Below the pieces are notes generated by a model. It saw only the letters and a list, made by a program, of their open reading frames with translations, was not told the DNA's origin and searched no databases. A DNA stretch of 61,328 nt from Bradyrhizobium hipponense (GTDB taxonomy: Bacteria > Pseudomonadota > Alphaproteobacteria > Rhizobiales > Xanthobacteraceae). A program made the translations under genes and the position numbers. The first letter of the stretch is position 1; every line of letters starts with the position of its first letter. Below, piece after piece: positions 47,567-55,959 of the stretch. The stretch covers positions 1-61,328 of the forward strand of contig NZ_VSTH01000094.1 of the NCBI RefSeq assembly GCF_008123965.1, in the 5' to 3' direction.

Positions 47567-47795
47567 TGACGCCCGGAATTCCCTTGCCAATGGCGACAGC
47601 CATTCTTTTCATGCCCGCATCGATCGCGGCCAGCGATTCCGGCCGGCCGGTGACGGGTTCAGGTCGATATCGACTGACAAACGCGGCATATCGCGCACGA
47701 ATAGATTGATCGCAGTCCCGCCTTTGGAGCAAAATCCTTTACCGCCGCAACGAATGGCAAGGTCTCGATCAGCAGCGCAACCAGAGCTGGTCCCG
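47567..47795 (-). pseudogene. Internal piece of a second abiEii
   Basis: About 229 bases nearly identical to 23157-23383, covering codons ~11-85 of abiEii in the same minus orientation. It has small indels, for example in the segment before SVDID and after KGG. Similarity begins at nucleotide ~31 of the gene. The truncated abiEii at 61212 retains nucleotides 1-26, so the two pieces are complementary parts of one gene. Confidence 0.85.
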
Positions 47796-48409
47796 GTTAT
47801 CTGAACAGATTCACCGGGTTGATAAGTGGAGCGTCTGCCGGGGTTAGGCCGCCAAGCGGAATGACGGCTGGTTGAAGATATCGACCGATCGAGTGGCGCG
47901 CCTCGCTGGCGTGCTCGCCAGCAACGCCATCGCCATCAGCATGGACGACAACCGGTGCCGAATTTATGGTGATGAAGGCTATCTGGCCGGTTGCCTTTAG
48001 GCACCCTACAAGGGTTAGCAGGCGGCTAACTCATCAAGCTTAGGTATCCTAGCGGCCTCGTCGCAAAATGCGGGGACATGCCAGACGAAGGAGATCGCAG
48101 ATTGCCGACTTTACCGACGTGCAGTCGGCGGGCGATTCAGTTACTGCGGCCCCGCCGATCGACTTGTTCCTCGCCAGCTTGCGAACGGCTTGGAAAGAGG
48201 GCGCATCTCGACCAACGGACCGGCCGATCCTAAAAGCGAAGCGAGCTCATCGTCGCCCTGACCCTTCGAATTTGTCGGTCAGCGGGCACCATCGGGTTTC
48301 TCACGCGCCTCCCTACTGGCGCAGCGCGGCTCACGGATGCGCATTCGCATGACGATCTGCGGCACGAAGGGGGCGATGCGTGCCCGAAATCCGACGCCGA
48401 CGCAAAGCA
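47796..48409. other. No recognisable gene; leads into the NifA site
   Basis: No frame here has support. The only structured signal is at its right edge, where the NifA-type site begins. Confidence 0.4.
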
Positions 48410-48425
48410 TGTCAGGTTACCTACA
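48410..48425 (+). promoter_or_regulatory. NifA upstream activator sequence
   Basis: TGT-N10-ACA is centred about 95 bases before the predicted start of transcription of the thioredoxin-like gene. This is within the usual range for NifA enhancer sites. On its own the pattern is short; paired with the perfect sigma-54 promoter downstream it is convincing. Confidence 0.7.
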
Positions 48426-48486
48426 GGGGACCTTACTGGGCGTGTGGATGAAAGCTTTGTCATGTGCTTAGTGCGCGCGGACAGCC

Positions 48487-48502
48487 TGGCACGGTGATTG
48501 CT
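48487..48502 (+). promoter_or_regulatory. Sigma-54 (RpoN) -24/-12 promoter
   Basis: TGGCACGGTGATTGCT matches TGGCACG-N4-TTGCW at every defined base, with GG at 48488-48489 and GC at 48500-48501. Transcription should start near 48513, 38 bases before the ATG of the TlpA-like gene. The NifA site lies upstream. Confidence 0.9.
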
Positions 48503-48550
48503 AATTCGGGTGAAGCGACAAGGTCGCGAGTAACTTTGGAGAAGATCATC

Positions 48551-49693
48551 ATGCTATGCTTGGCGTCCCCGGCTCCTTCGCTCAAAGTCGAGAACTGGCT
48601 GCGTGGCGAGCCCCTCACGAACTTCGAGCCAGGGAAATTGTACATCGTCGAATTTTGGGCAACTTGGTGCGGCCCATGTGTGGGGATGATGCCCCATCTG
48701 ATAGAGCTGCAAGCAAAATACAAAGACGAAGGGCTTGAGGTCGTCGGAATCGCAGATAGGGAAGAAGCACCAACGGCGGATGAGGCTCGCGCCAAGTTGG
48801 ACGCATGGTTGACTGAAAAGTTCTCAAATCTGAACTATCGAATCGGGTTCGACAGTACAGGCGAAATGAAGAAGCTTTGGATGGATGCCAGCTCTTCTCT
48901 TGGGGTTCCGACATCGTTCGTCGTCGACCGCGACGGCCACATTGCCTTTATCGGTCATGCGATCCACATCGACGACGTCTTGCCGAAAATTATCAACTGC
49001 ACTTGGCGCAGCAGCGATGAAGCTAAAGCCGCCGATGCGAAACGGATTGCGGAGAACCAACGCGTGGCGCGCGAACTCTCAATCCGCCGGACAATTCGAC
49101 TGGCGATAAAAGCAAAGGATTGGCCGGCAGCGCTCTCAGCGGTCGAAGGGGGCATTGCCACGATGCCGGACAATCTCGCGTTCCGCGAGATTCATGCGGA
49201 TCTGTTGCTTCACAAAATGCGCGACACGGCGACCGGCTTCCAGGTCTTGCGCCAACTGGTTCGAGATGCGATTGGGAAACAGTCGGAGGCTGTGTATGGG
49301 CTGAATATCGTGATGAGGCAACTCTTTGATCCGGATAACGATAGGGCCTACCTTCCGCGTGCGGAGCGCTTTGCGATCGCCAGAGACGTGTCGGAACATA
49401 TCCTCAATTCAGTGCAAGCCAGCGGTGGCCTCAACTTTGCTTCTTATAGGGTGGTCGCTCAGTATTACTACGAGAGTGGTGACAAGCAACGCGCGATCGA
49501 GCTGATCGAGCGGGCAATGACGTACCTAGACGATCCGAAAGTGCCGGACGCTATGAAAAAGCATTATATGCCGCAGTTGCTCCAAACCTTGGCCAACTAC
49601 AGGGGCGAGAAGGTTTGTTGCAGCGGGTCTTGTTCGATTTCGCAGGAAAAGTCTCCTGGAGCTCCCAAAGTGCAGCCGCAGGAGGAGACATGA
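48551..49693 (+). CDS. TlpA-like thioredoxin with helical C-terminal domain, NifA/sigma-54 controlled
   Basis: 380 residues from ATG at 48551 with GGAG nine bases upstream; a frame opening at 48464 would precede the sigma-54 promoter. The thioredoxin domain (about 12-155) has FWATWCGPC with Cys40 and Cys43 and a cis-Pro (LGVPTSFVVD). Residues 170-350 form TPR-like helices, and the tail has VCCSGSC. No signal peptide is evident, so it may act in the cytoplasm, unlike membrane-anchored TlpA. It is a disulfide reductase or redox chaperone by family. The promoter indicates expression with nitrogen fixation. The CCxGxC tail might bind metal. Confidence 0.85.
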   Translation: MLCLASPAPSLKVENWLRGEPLTNFEPGKLYIVEFWATWCGPCVGMMPHLIELQAKYKDEGLEVVGIADREEAPTADEARAKLDAWLTEKFSNLNYRIGFDSTGEMKKLWMDASSSLGVPTSFVVDRDGHIAFIGHAIHIDDVLPKIINCTWRSSDEAKAADAKRIAENQRVARELSIRRTIRLAIKAKDWPAALSAVEGGIATMPDNLAFREIHADLLLHKMRDTATGFQVLRQLVRDAIGKQSEAVYGLNIVMRQLFDPDNDRAYLPRAERFAIARDVSEHILNSVQASGGLNFASYRVVAQYYYESGDKQRAIELIERAMTYLDDPKVPDAMKKHYMPQLLQTLANYRGEKVCCSGSCSISQEKSPGAPKVQPQEET

Positions 49694-49696
49694 AGA

Positions 49697-49938
49697 GAGA
49701 TGTTAATCGAAGATGCACGATCGGGGCTATGTAAGCGCCTTCGAAGCACTCGCGACCAGCGGAACGTCTAGGATCATTTAGGCGATTGCGACACGCAAGT
49801 CACAAGGAAAGCCTAGCCCACAACAAGCGATGCGACGCCCTGCGGCCCTTCTTTGCTGGGTGTCTAGTTAGTCGTTCGTGAAGAACCGTCCAAGCGGTTG
49901 ATCAAGAATCGATTTTCCGGGCGAGATTGGCTTTGAGA
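49697..49938. other. Nothing recognised
   Basis: About 240 bases after the thioredoxin-like gene, before a strong hairpin. Confidence 0.35.
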
Positions 49939-49977
49939 TTGCAAGCTTTCGGGCTTTGACTGCCCAAAAGCTTGCAA
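49939..49977. terminator. 16-bp stem hairpin
   Basis: TTGCAAGCTTTCGGGC and GCCCAAAAGCTTGCAA pair with one mismatch around a seven-base loop. It may be a terminator for the thioredoxin-like gene (250 bases away) or for the IS21 genes coming from the other side. It could also be a recombination site. Function unknown. Confidence 0.45.
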
Positions 49978-50040
49978 TTTCATCTTTGAGGATTGAACGA
50001 AGCCGCTGGCGCGGCAATTGAGGAGAGATGGTAACGGCCG

Positions 50041-50093
50041 CCTCCTGTCTGCGAGAATCGAGGGTTTCAGAGCCCAACCCTTCAGACAGGAGG
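50041..50093. repeat. 11-bp perfect inverted repeat followed by TTTT
   Basis: CCTCCTGTCTG and CAGACAGGAGG are separated by 31 bases that contain a smaller dyad (GGTT...AACC). TTTT follows on the plus strand. It lies beside the truncated istB and may be a terminator or the end of another small element. Confidence 0.4.
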
Positions 50094-50230
50094 TTTTCCG
50101 ATGGCCCAGGTGAGCTCTCGGCCGCCTCGGGATTGTTCTGCAGTTCGACGAAGGTATCGGCCATGGCGGCGAGGCCGAGGGCGCGCAAGCGATCGACGGT
50201 GGGGTGAATGAGCATGCTGATCTCTCCTGA

Positions 50231-51769
50231 TCAATTGTAGTAATTGCGGCCACGGATGTTGGTGTGGAAGAGGATGGGCGCCTCCTCGGCGGGAGGAGCG
50301 GTTCTGTCGGTGCCGTTCTTGAGGATGGCGGCGACCGATTTGTACGAACGGGCGTTGAGCAGCAGCGCCCGGGCGCAGGCGGCATCGACGCGTTCCTGGC
50401 CATAGCGCTTGACCAGCCCGAGAATGCCGATGGCCGAGCGGAAGCCCTGTTCCGGATGCGGCCGCGACCGCAGGATGACATCGATCAGCGTCTCGGCATC
50501 GGAGCCGACCTTGGCCGCTTCGGAACGAATGCGCTCATGCGTCCAGTCGCGATAGCGGCGATGTGAGCTCGGCATATGTTCGGGAATCGTCGTCGGGCGA
50601 TGCGGCAAGGTGCTGCGCAGATGCGACGCCACCCGCTTGCCGCGGAGAAATATCTCGACGGTCTTTTGGGTGATGCGGGCCTCGACCTCTTGACGCACGA
50701 GGTTGTGCGGGACGCTGTAGTAATGCTTGGCGATCTCGACGTGATAATCGAGGTTGACCCGGCAGCGCTTCCACTCGGCATACTCGTACGGTTCGTCCGG
50801 CAAGGGGGTGAGCGCCGGATGATCGAGCTCCTCGAACAGGTCGCGCCGACTTCGCCCCCAGCTCCGGAGAGGTCGATCATTCAGCTCGACAAGGAGCGCG
50901 TGGATCGCCTGGTTGAGGGCGGCGAGCGAGAAGAAGCGGCGGTTGCGCAAGCGCGCCAGAATCCATCGCCCGACGATTTGGACCCCGACTTCGACCTTGG
51001 CTTTGTCGCGCGGCCGATACGGCCGCGCCGGCACGATGGCGGTGCGGTAATGGCGGGCGAGATCGGCATAGGTCCGGTTGACCATCGGCTCGTGAAAGCA
51101 GGCCCGGGTGACGCCGGCCTTCAGATTGTCGCTCACCGTCTGCCGGGCCGTGCCGCCGAAATAGGAAAATGCCCGAACGTGCGAGGCGATCCAGTCCGGC
51201 AGGCTCTGGCTGAGGCTGGCTTCGGCGTAGGTGTAGTTCGAGGCGCCGAGCACGGCGACGAAGATCTGCATGCTGCGCACCTCGCCGCTGAGCCCGTCAA
51301 CCACCTCCATCGTGTGGCCGGAATAGTCGACGAACAGCTTCTCGCCGGCGACATGGACTTGGCGCAGGGTCGGCTTGAGGCGGCCGGCCCATTCCTTGTA
51401 ACGCTCGCAGAACCACGAATAGCTGAAGCTGTCGGAGCTTGCATCGCAATACTCCTCCCACAACAGCATCAGCGTGACGTTCGGGCGCCGCAGCTCGCGA
51501 TGCACGAGCGCCCAATCGGGCTGCGGACGCTCGTCGCTGGGCCGATCGGAGGGTGGCGGATATAGGCGGTTCTCGAGCCGGAGATCGTCATCCAACTCCG
51601 GCGGCAACGGCCAAGTCAGGCCGGCGCGGCGGGCTCGGTTCAGGTACTTGCTGACCGTGCCTTGGGCCAAGCCCAGGCTGCGGGCAACGCCGCATTGCGA
51701 CATGCCGACGCTGTAGTGCAGGCGTAGAACTTCACGAATGTGGCGCATGGACAGTCTCTCTGTCGGCAT
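50231..51769 (-). CDS. istA: IS21-family transposase IstA
   Basis: 512 residues. The N-terminal HTH (MRHIREVLRLHYSVGMSQCG, then SLGLAQGTVSKYLNRARRAG) and the DDE catalytic core (LFVDYSGHTMEVVDG, then RQTVSDNLKAGV and PRDKAKVEVGVQIV) are intact. The Mu-type C-terminal domain is present. IstA cuts and joins the IS ends and normally needs IstB, which is truncated here. The 23-bp repeats at 51873-51964 are its end-binding sites. Confidence 0.93.
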   Translation of the reverse strand: MPTERLSMRHIREVLRLHYSVGMSQCGVARSLGLAQGTVSKYLNRARRAGLTWPLPPELDDDLRLENRLYPPPSDRPSDERPQPDWALVHRELRRPNVTLMLLWEEYCDASSDSFSYSWFCERYKEWAGRLKPTLRQVHVAGEKLFVDYSGHTMEVVDGLSGEVRSMQIFVAVLGASNYTYAEASLSQSLPDWIASHVRAFSYFGGTARQTVSDNLKAGVTRACFHEPMVNRTYADLARHYRTAIVPARPYRPRDKAKVEVGVQIVGRWILARLRNRRFFSLAALNQAIHALLVELNDRPLRSWGRSRRDLFEELDHPALTPLPDEPYEYAEWKRCRVNLDYHVEIAKHYYSVPHNLVRQEVEARITQKTVEIFLRGKRVASHLRSTLPHRPTTIPEHMPSSHRRYRDWTHERIRSEAAKVGSDAETLIDVILRSRPHPEQGFRSAIGILGLVKRYGQERVDAACARALLLNARSYKSVAAILKNGTDRTAPPAEEAPILFHTNIRGRNYYN

Positions 51770-51872
51770 CTCGATCCTCTGCGGTTAGGCAAAAGACCAA
51801 GCTACCCGGGTTGCAGACTGTCAGCGGTGCGCGCCTCCTGATTGCCCCCCGATCGCGATCGCTGGAAATAGC

Positions 51873-51964
51873 GATCACGATCGGCTGGAAACGGTGATCA
51901 CGATGCTCTGGAATGAGTGATCACGATGGCCTGGAATCGGTGATCACGATCGGCTGGAACGCGC
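51873..51964 (-). repeat. Four tandem 23-bp repeats, IS21 terminal sites
   Basis: Four copies of a 23-bp unit of the form GATCACGAT-N3-CTGGAA-N5, many preceded by GT so that GTGATCAC is palindromic. A degenerate fifth unit lies just before. IS21-family ends carry such multiple transposase-binding repeats outside istA. The element joins the interrupted tyrosine recombinase at about 51965. Confidence 0.8.
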
Positions 51965-51965
51965 A

Positions 51966-52380
51966 GATATCGACAGTCAGCGGATGGTGATCCGGGTCGA
52001 ACAAGGCAAAGGCGGCAGGGACCGTTACGTCATGCTCTCGCCGCAGCTTCTGAAGATTCTGAGGGCCTATTGGCGGCTAACCCGACCGACACGCTGGCTG
52101 TTTCCCGGCGGCGACAGTGAGCGGCCGCTTGATGCAACCGTGCTGCACGCGGCATGCCGCTCGGCCCACATCGCAGCCGGTCTGACAAGCGCGTGACGGT
52201 GCACACACTACGGCACAGTTTTGCGACCCACCTTCTCGAGAACGGCGCCGACATTCGTGTGATCCAGGTGCTGCTCGGCCATGCCAGCCTGCAGAGCACG
52301 GCGCGCTACGCCCAGGTTGCCACCAAAACGATCAGCCAGACCCCGAGTCCGCTTGACCGGTTGTCGATTGGAGATCATTC
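51966..52380 (+). pseudogene. IS91-associated tyrosine recombinase, C-terminal part
   Basis: It resumes next to IS21 as DSQRMVIRVEQGKGGRDRYV, then LLKILRAYWRLTRPTRWLFP. A frameshift near 52185 follows, then RVTVHTLRHSFATHLLENGA, VIQVLLGHASLQSTARYAQV. The HxLRH, GH and Tyr catalytic residues are present, but the N-terminal half is lost to IS21 and deletion. Such recombinases are encoded just before the IS91 transposase. Confidence 0.82.
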
Positions 52381-52400
52381 CGCCCGGCTGATCGGGCATC

Positions 52401-52595
52401 ATGGGTCCGGCTTTGGAGCTGGCGGACATATTCCGCCGCCACGGCGAAGCTTTTCGACAGGCGCACGCCGGTCACCTCGGCCGCGTCGAGCGACGCGTCA
52501 TGGGCGCCATCACCGCGTGTCGGACGGCCGTGCTCGGTGGCCACGTCGAGCAATGCGACGACTGCGGTGCGACGCGCGTCGCCTACAACTCCTGT
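52401..52595 (+). pseudogene. IS91-family transposase, 5' part (split by RIT element)
   Basis: It reads ELADIFRRHGEAFRQAHAGH, then LGRVERRVMGAITACRTAVL and HVEQCDDCGATRVAYNSC. This is the N-terminal zinc-binding part of the transposase. Coding similarity stops at AYNSC, exactly where the 37-bp inverted repeat of the RIT element starts. It resumes at 55960 with CRNRHCPKCQG. Confidence 0.85.
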
Positions 52596-52676
52596 CTTAT
52601 GGGCAAAGCCGGTAATGGGGAGCTGGCGGCAACTTGATCGCGTTCCTGTACTAATCACCGCTAACCCCGCTCTCCA

Positions 52677-53666
52677 TTACGAGGTACGCCTGAGGAGTTC
52701 GATCAGCTTGTCGGTGGGCTGGAAGACGCCGCGCCGCAGGTGGGGCGGCACGATCGCCTGCATCGCATCGAGCTTCTCGGTCGGATCGCCGCGCGTGTAG
52801 ACCTCGGTGGTCGTCAGCGTAGCGTGGCCCAGCCATAGCGACACCTTCCGGATGTCCCCGGTCGCTTGCAGAACGACCATCGCGCAGGTGTGCCTGAGTA
52901 CATGGGGCGAGACGCGTTTCTTGGCGAGACCAGGCTGCTTGCGAGCCGCAGTCGCGGCGTGCTGCCTGAGCAGATAGGCAAAGCCCCATCGGCTCAGCGG
53001 CTCACCACGGGCGTTGACGAACACCTCAGGTGTCGTGACCTGCCCACGGATGGCGAGCCAGGCGCGCAGTGCAGCGGCCGCCGGCTTCCACAACGGCAGG
53101 GTCCGCTCCCGGCGTCCCTTGCCGAGCACAAGGATGCTCATCGAAGGCAGGTCGATGTCATCGACCTTGAGGCCCGTCAGCTCGGAGACGCGCAGCCCTG
53201 CGCAGACGGCCACGTGCAGCATTGCGCGATCGCGGATGCCATCGCGTGTCGCCGGATCGGGAGCGTCGAGCACGGCTTGGAGCTCTTCGCGCAGAAGGTA
53301 GGGCACCAGGCGCGTGTCAGTTTTCTTGAACGGGATCGCCAGTAGACGGCGGATCTGCTCGAGCGCTGCCGGCTGCCGGTACTCGAGGAAGCGGAAGAAC
53401 GACTTGATCGCCGCCAGGCGAACGTTGCGCGTCACGGCCGCGTTTTTGCGCTCGTCCTCAAGATGCTCGAGGAAGGCGCTGACGAGCCCGGCATCGATCT
53501 GCTCGAGCGTCAGCGCCGATGGTTTGACCTTGAGCCGGTCGGCGGCGAACACGAACAGCAGCTGGAAGCTCGAGGCATAGGAGTCGCTCGTGTGCCAGCT
53601 GGCGCCCCGCTGGCGAGCTAGTGTGTCGCGCAGGAACGTCTCGATGAGGGGAGCGATCGGCGTCAT
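52677..53666 (-). CDS. RIT tyrosine recombinase C
   Basis: 329 residues starting MTPIAPLIETFLRDTLARQR. The SAM-like core-binding domain is followed by a catalytic domain with Arg in GLRVSELTGLKVDD, HVLRHTCAMVVL, LGHATLTTTEVY and the nucleophile Tyr in EVYTRG. All catalytic residues are present. The ATG overlaps the expected stop of recombinase B as ATGA. It is the only undamaged member of the trio. Confidence 0.88.
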   Translation of the reverse strand: MTPIAPLIETFLRDTLARQRGASWHTSDSYASSFQLLFVFAADRLKVKPSALTLEQIDAGLVSAFLEHLEDERKNAAVTRNVRLAAIKSFFRFLEYRQPAALEQIRRLLAIPFKKTDTRLVPYLLREELQAVLDAPDPATRDGIRDRAMLHVAVCAGLRVSELTGLKVDDIDLPSMSILVLGKGRRERTLPLWKPAAAALRAWLAIRGQVTTPEVFVNARGEPLSRWGFAYLLRQHAATAARKQPGLAKKRVSPHVLRHTCAMVVLQATGDIRKVSLWLGHATLTTTEVYTRGDPTEKLDAMQAIVPPHLRRGVFQPTDKLIELLRRTS

Positions 53667-54567
53667 GCGGACCTCCCTTCGACATGAACGCTTCGCCGGC
53701 CGTGGCGACATCGCGCAAGAGGTCGGGCGTGGCCTCGAGATACCAGTAGGTCGCGTAGATGTTGACGTGACCCATATAGGTCGCGAGTGCCGCCATGTGC
53801 GCCCCGCAGCGGCCTCGGCCGGTAGGGCTGCCTTGCAGCGCGCGCACCGCAAACGTGTGCCGCAGATCGTGCAGGCGAGGACGGTGAGCCGACCTCGATC
53901 TAATGCCAGCCTTGTCGACCAGCCTGTCGAAGGTCTCCTTGACGGCAATGTAGCGCAGCGGCCGACCGCGCTTGTCGATGAACATCGGATCATCGTCCGC
54001 GCCGGGCCCGCGACGTGCCAGGTATCGCTGCAAGCCGGCGGCTGCCGTGTCGTGCAGCGGCACCAGTCGCGTCTTGCGGAACTTGGTCTCGCGGATCAGC
54101 AGACCGTCGCGGGTCACGTCAGCGATCGTCAGCTTCAGGGCTTCGGAGATCCTGAGCCCGGTGGCTGAGAGCAGCGCGATCAAGGTCGCTTGCGTGTGCG
54201 GGCGCAAGCCGCGCATTGGCCGAAGCCGCAGCGCAGCTTCAACCAGCCGACTGATCTCGTCTGTCGTGTAGATGTGCGGCGTGCGACGCTTCTTGCGGGC
54301 GCCGAAGTGATTTGCCGGCGGCAGCTCGTGCCCGACGTCCTCCACCCGGACGTGGCGTACGAAGCGACAGACGGCTCTGAGCCGTGCATCGCGTTGCGCG
54401 ACGGATGGTCCGAGCGCGGCCCAGTCGATCGCTGTTTTTGTCTCGACGTACGTTTGTCCGCGCTCGGCCGCGAAGGCGGCAAAGCTCTTCAGCAGGTACT
54501 CCGCGGTCGACATCGCGAAGCCCGTAGCGCGGCGCAGCGCGAGATAGGTCTCGATGGCGTCGAGCAT
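53663..54567 (-). pseudogene. RIT tyrosine recombinase B, late frameshift
   Basis: It starts MLDAIETYLALRRATGFAMS and keeps GLRISEALKLTIADV, RLHDLRHTFAVRALQ, YMGHVNIYATYWYLE. After GEAF the frame shifts by one near 53690. The expected ending VHVEGRSA and a TGA overlapping the C start (ATGA) lie in another frame. Without correction the frame continues to 53458 through the C gene. The catalytic residues are upstream of the lesion, so partial function is possible. Confidence 0.7.
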
Positions 54568-55787
54568 CAGAGCGCCTCCGGCCAGGGCTGAGCAACCTGC
54601 TTCAGCAGCGACGTCGGCCTTTGCGTAATAGGCCGTCGTGTCGATGCCGCGATGCCGAAGGACGAGTCCGATCTTGTCGAGCGGCACGCCATGGCGCAGC
54701 ATCTCGGTCGCCGCGGTGGCGTGGGCCCCTTTGACCGGCGCCACGATGTCGGCCCGCTTCATGATGCGCTTCACCACCGACGAGATGCCGTCGCCTCGTC
54801 GGAATGGCCGGCACGGCGCGATCGTGCGCAGGAACAAGAGATCGTTCCGGCGGGTAGACGGCCGGCATTCGAGGTAGGCGGCGATCGCATCCCCGACGTC
54901 TTGCGGTAGCGGCAGCCGGACCTCGTAGCGCGACTTGCCGCAGACCCGCAGCGACCCTGTTTGCCACTCGATATCGGTGAGGCGCAGTGCGCCACGTCAC
55001 CGGCCCGCAGGCCGAGGCGCACCAACAAAAGAACGATCGCACGATCACGCCGGCGCGCGCCGGCGTCGCCGTCACAGGCAGCGATCAGCCGGTCGACCTG
55101 CTCGGTCGACAGATACCGGGGCATGTCGGCAAGCTGCCAATGAGCGTAGGCCGGAACGGTGCCGTCGAGACCTGCCTGACAACGGCCTGCGACTGCGAGA
55201 TACCGCAGGAAAGCCCGCAGGCTCGTCGTCATCTTCTCGATCGTGCCACTCCCGCTATTGCTCGTCCGCTCCAGGAAGTAACTGCGGACATCGTTCGGCC
55301 TCCAGCCGGCCGGGTCAGATCGAAGCTCCATCATCAGGCCCGCGGCGTCGCGGGCGTAGAGCCTGACGGTGGGATCGGATGCGCCGCGATGCTTGCGCAG
55401 CCACGTCTTGAAGTCGGCGACCAGCTGCGGCTCGGCGGATGCTGCCCCCACGGCCGCGGACCGGCAAACGCCGAGCTCGACGAGGTGCCGACGAAAGAGC
55501 CTGGCACCGTAGATGGTGTGGTGGTTGCGCCGGCCGCCTTTGGCGCGTGGACACCGGCAGGTGCGCAGGTGCTCGCCGAACGCGGCGAGATCAACGTCCG
55601 TTAGGCCCGCGCCTTGCTCGGTGATGACATGGCCGATGTGAGCCGCCGCTCGCAAATAGCGTACCGCTGTCTCGGGGCAATAGCCTTGCTGCTCCAGTGC
55701 CGCTGCAAACCCGTCAAGGTAAGGCCCGCTCGGCCCGCTGCGCAAATGCCCCAGCATCTTCGCCGCCGAAAAGTACGTCTCCAACAT
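54567..55787 (-). pseudogene. RIT tyrosine recombinase A, frameshifted and missing catalytic block
   Basis: It starts MLETYFSAAKMLGHLRSGPS. The frame breaks near 54985 after LLLVRLGLRAGDVAHC. The C-terminal part (MFLRTIAPCRPFRRGD, then KRADIVAPVKGAHATAATEM and LRHRGIDTTAYYAKAD) is in another frame. The expected end VAQPWPEAL with TGA overlapping the B start is in a third. The box II motif HxLRHT, expected before AATEML, is absent: it reads GAHATAATEML, consistent with loss of three or four residues including the catalytic Arg. Confidence 0.72.
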
Positions 55788-55937
55788 GTTCGTCCCCGTA
55801 TGTGACCGGCCATCAGTGGCCGACCCGACGGGGCCGCACAGGCGACTTGTAATGGAGAGCTCGAGAGCGGCAATACACAGGAAAATACGGTGATAGCGAT
55901 TGCCAGCTCCCCATTACCGGCTTTGCCCATAAGACAG

Positions 55938-55958
55938 GTAATGGGCGACGCCCATTAC
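55938..55958. repeat. Perfect 10-bp palindrome abutting the RIT right end
   Basis: GTAATGGGCG-A-CGCCCATTAC sits between the RIT terminal repeat and the resumption of the IS91 transposase. It has no counterpart at the left junction. It echoes the GTAATGGGG motif inside the terminal repeat. Confidence 0.6.
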
Positions 55959-55959
55959 C

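Larger units (their letters stand above)
49868..50215 (-). pseudogene. istB: IstB helper ATPase of IS21, truncated
   Basis: It starts normally 16 bases after istA (MLIHPTVDRLRALGLAAMAD, then TFVELQNNPEAAE). Only about 33 codons match IstB. The frame then runs into unrelated sequence to 49868. The ATP-binding Walker motifs are gone, so the element cannot transpose without another copy. Confidence 0.8.
50100..51964 (-). mobile_element. IS21-family element, istB side deleted
   Basis: The terminal repeats, istA and the start of istB are in the normal order, but most of istB and the far end are missing. It interrupts the tyrosine recombinase gene of an IS91-type element (frame resumes at GACAGTCAGCGG, reading DSQRMVIRVEQGKGG). 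Confidence 0.8.
52591..55938 (-). mobile_element. Recombinase-in-trio (RIT) element
   Basis: A 3.35-kb element with perfect 37-bp terminal inverted repeats (52591-52627 and 55902-55938, inward sequence starting CCTGTCTTATGGGC). A second, partial subterminal repeat (CTCTCCATTAC) follows each. Three overlapping tyrosine recombinase genes run on the minus strand in the order A, B, C, as in RIT elements. It interrupts the IS91 transposase after its AYNSC codons. Two of the three recombinases are damaged. Confidence 0.88.

Noticed and set aside
47106..47709. C-terminal part of an apparent 295-codon protein starting with the HigA domain
   Set aside because: It is a read-through caused by the frameshift in HigA and runs antisense through the PIN and AbiEii remnants.
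50576..51565. 329-codon plus-strand open frame
   Set aside because: Antisense shadow of IstA.
51873..51964. Four regular 23-bp repeats as a CRISPR-like array
   Set aside because: The units are contiguous without spacers and lie at the outer end of IS21, where transposase-binding repeats are expected.
53458..53662. Extension of the RIT recombinase B frame into recombinase C
   Set aside because: Created by the late frameshift; the normal end with an ATGA overlap is visible in another frame.
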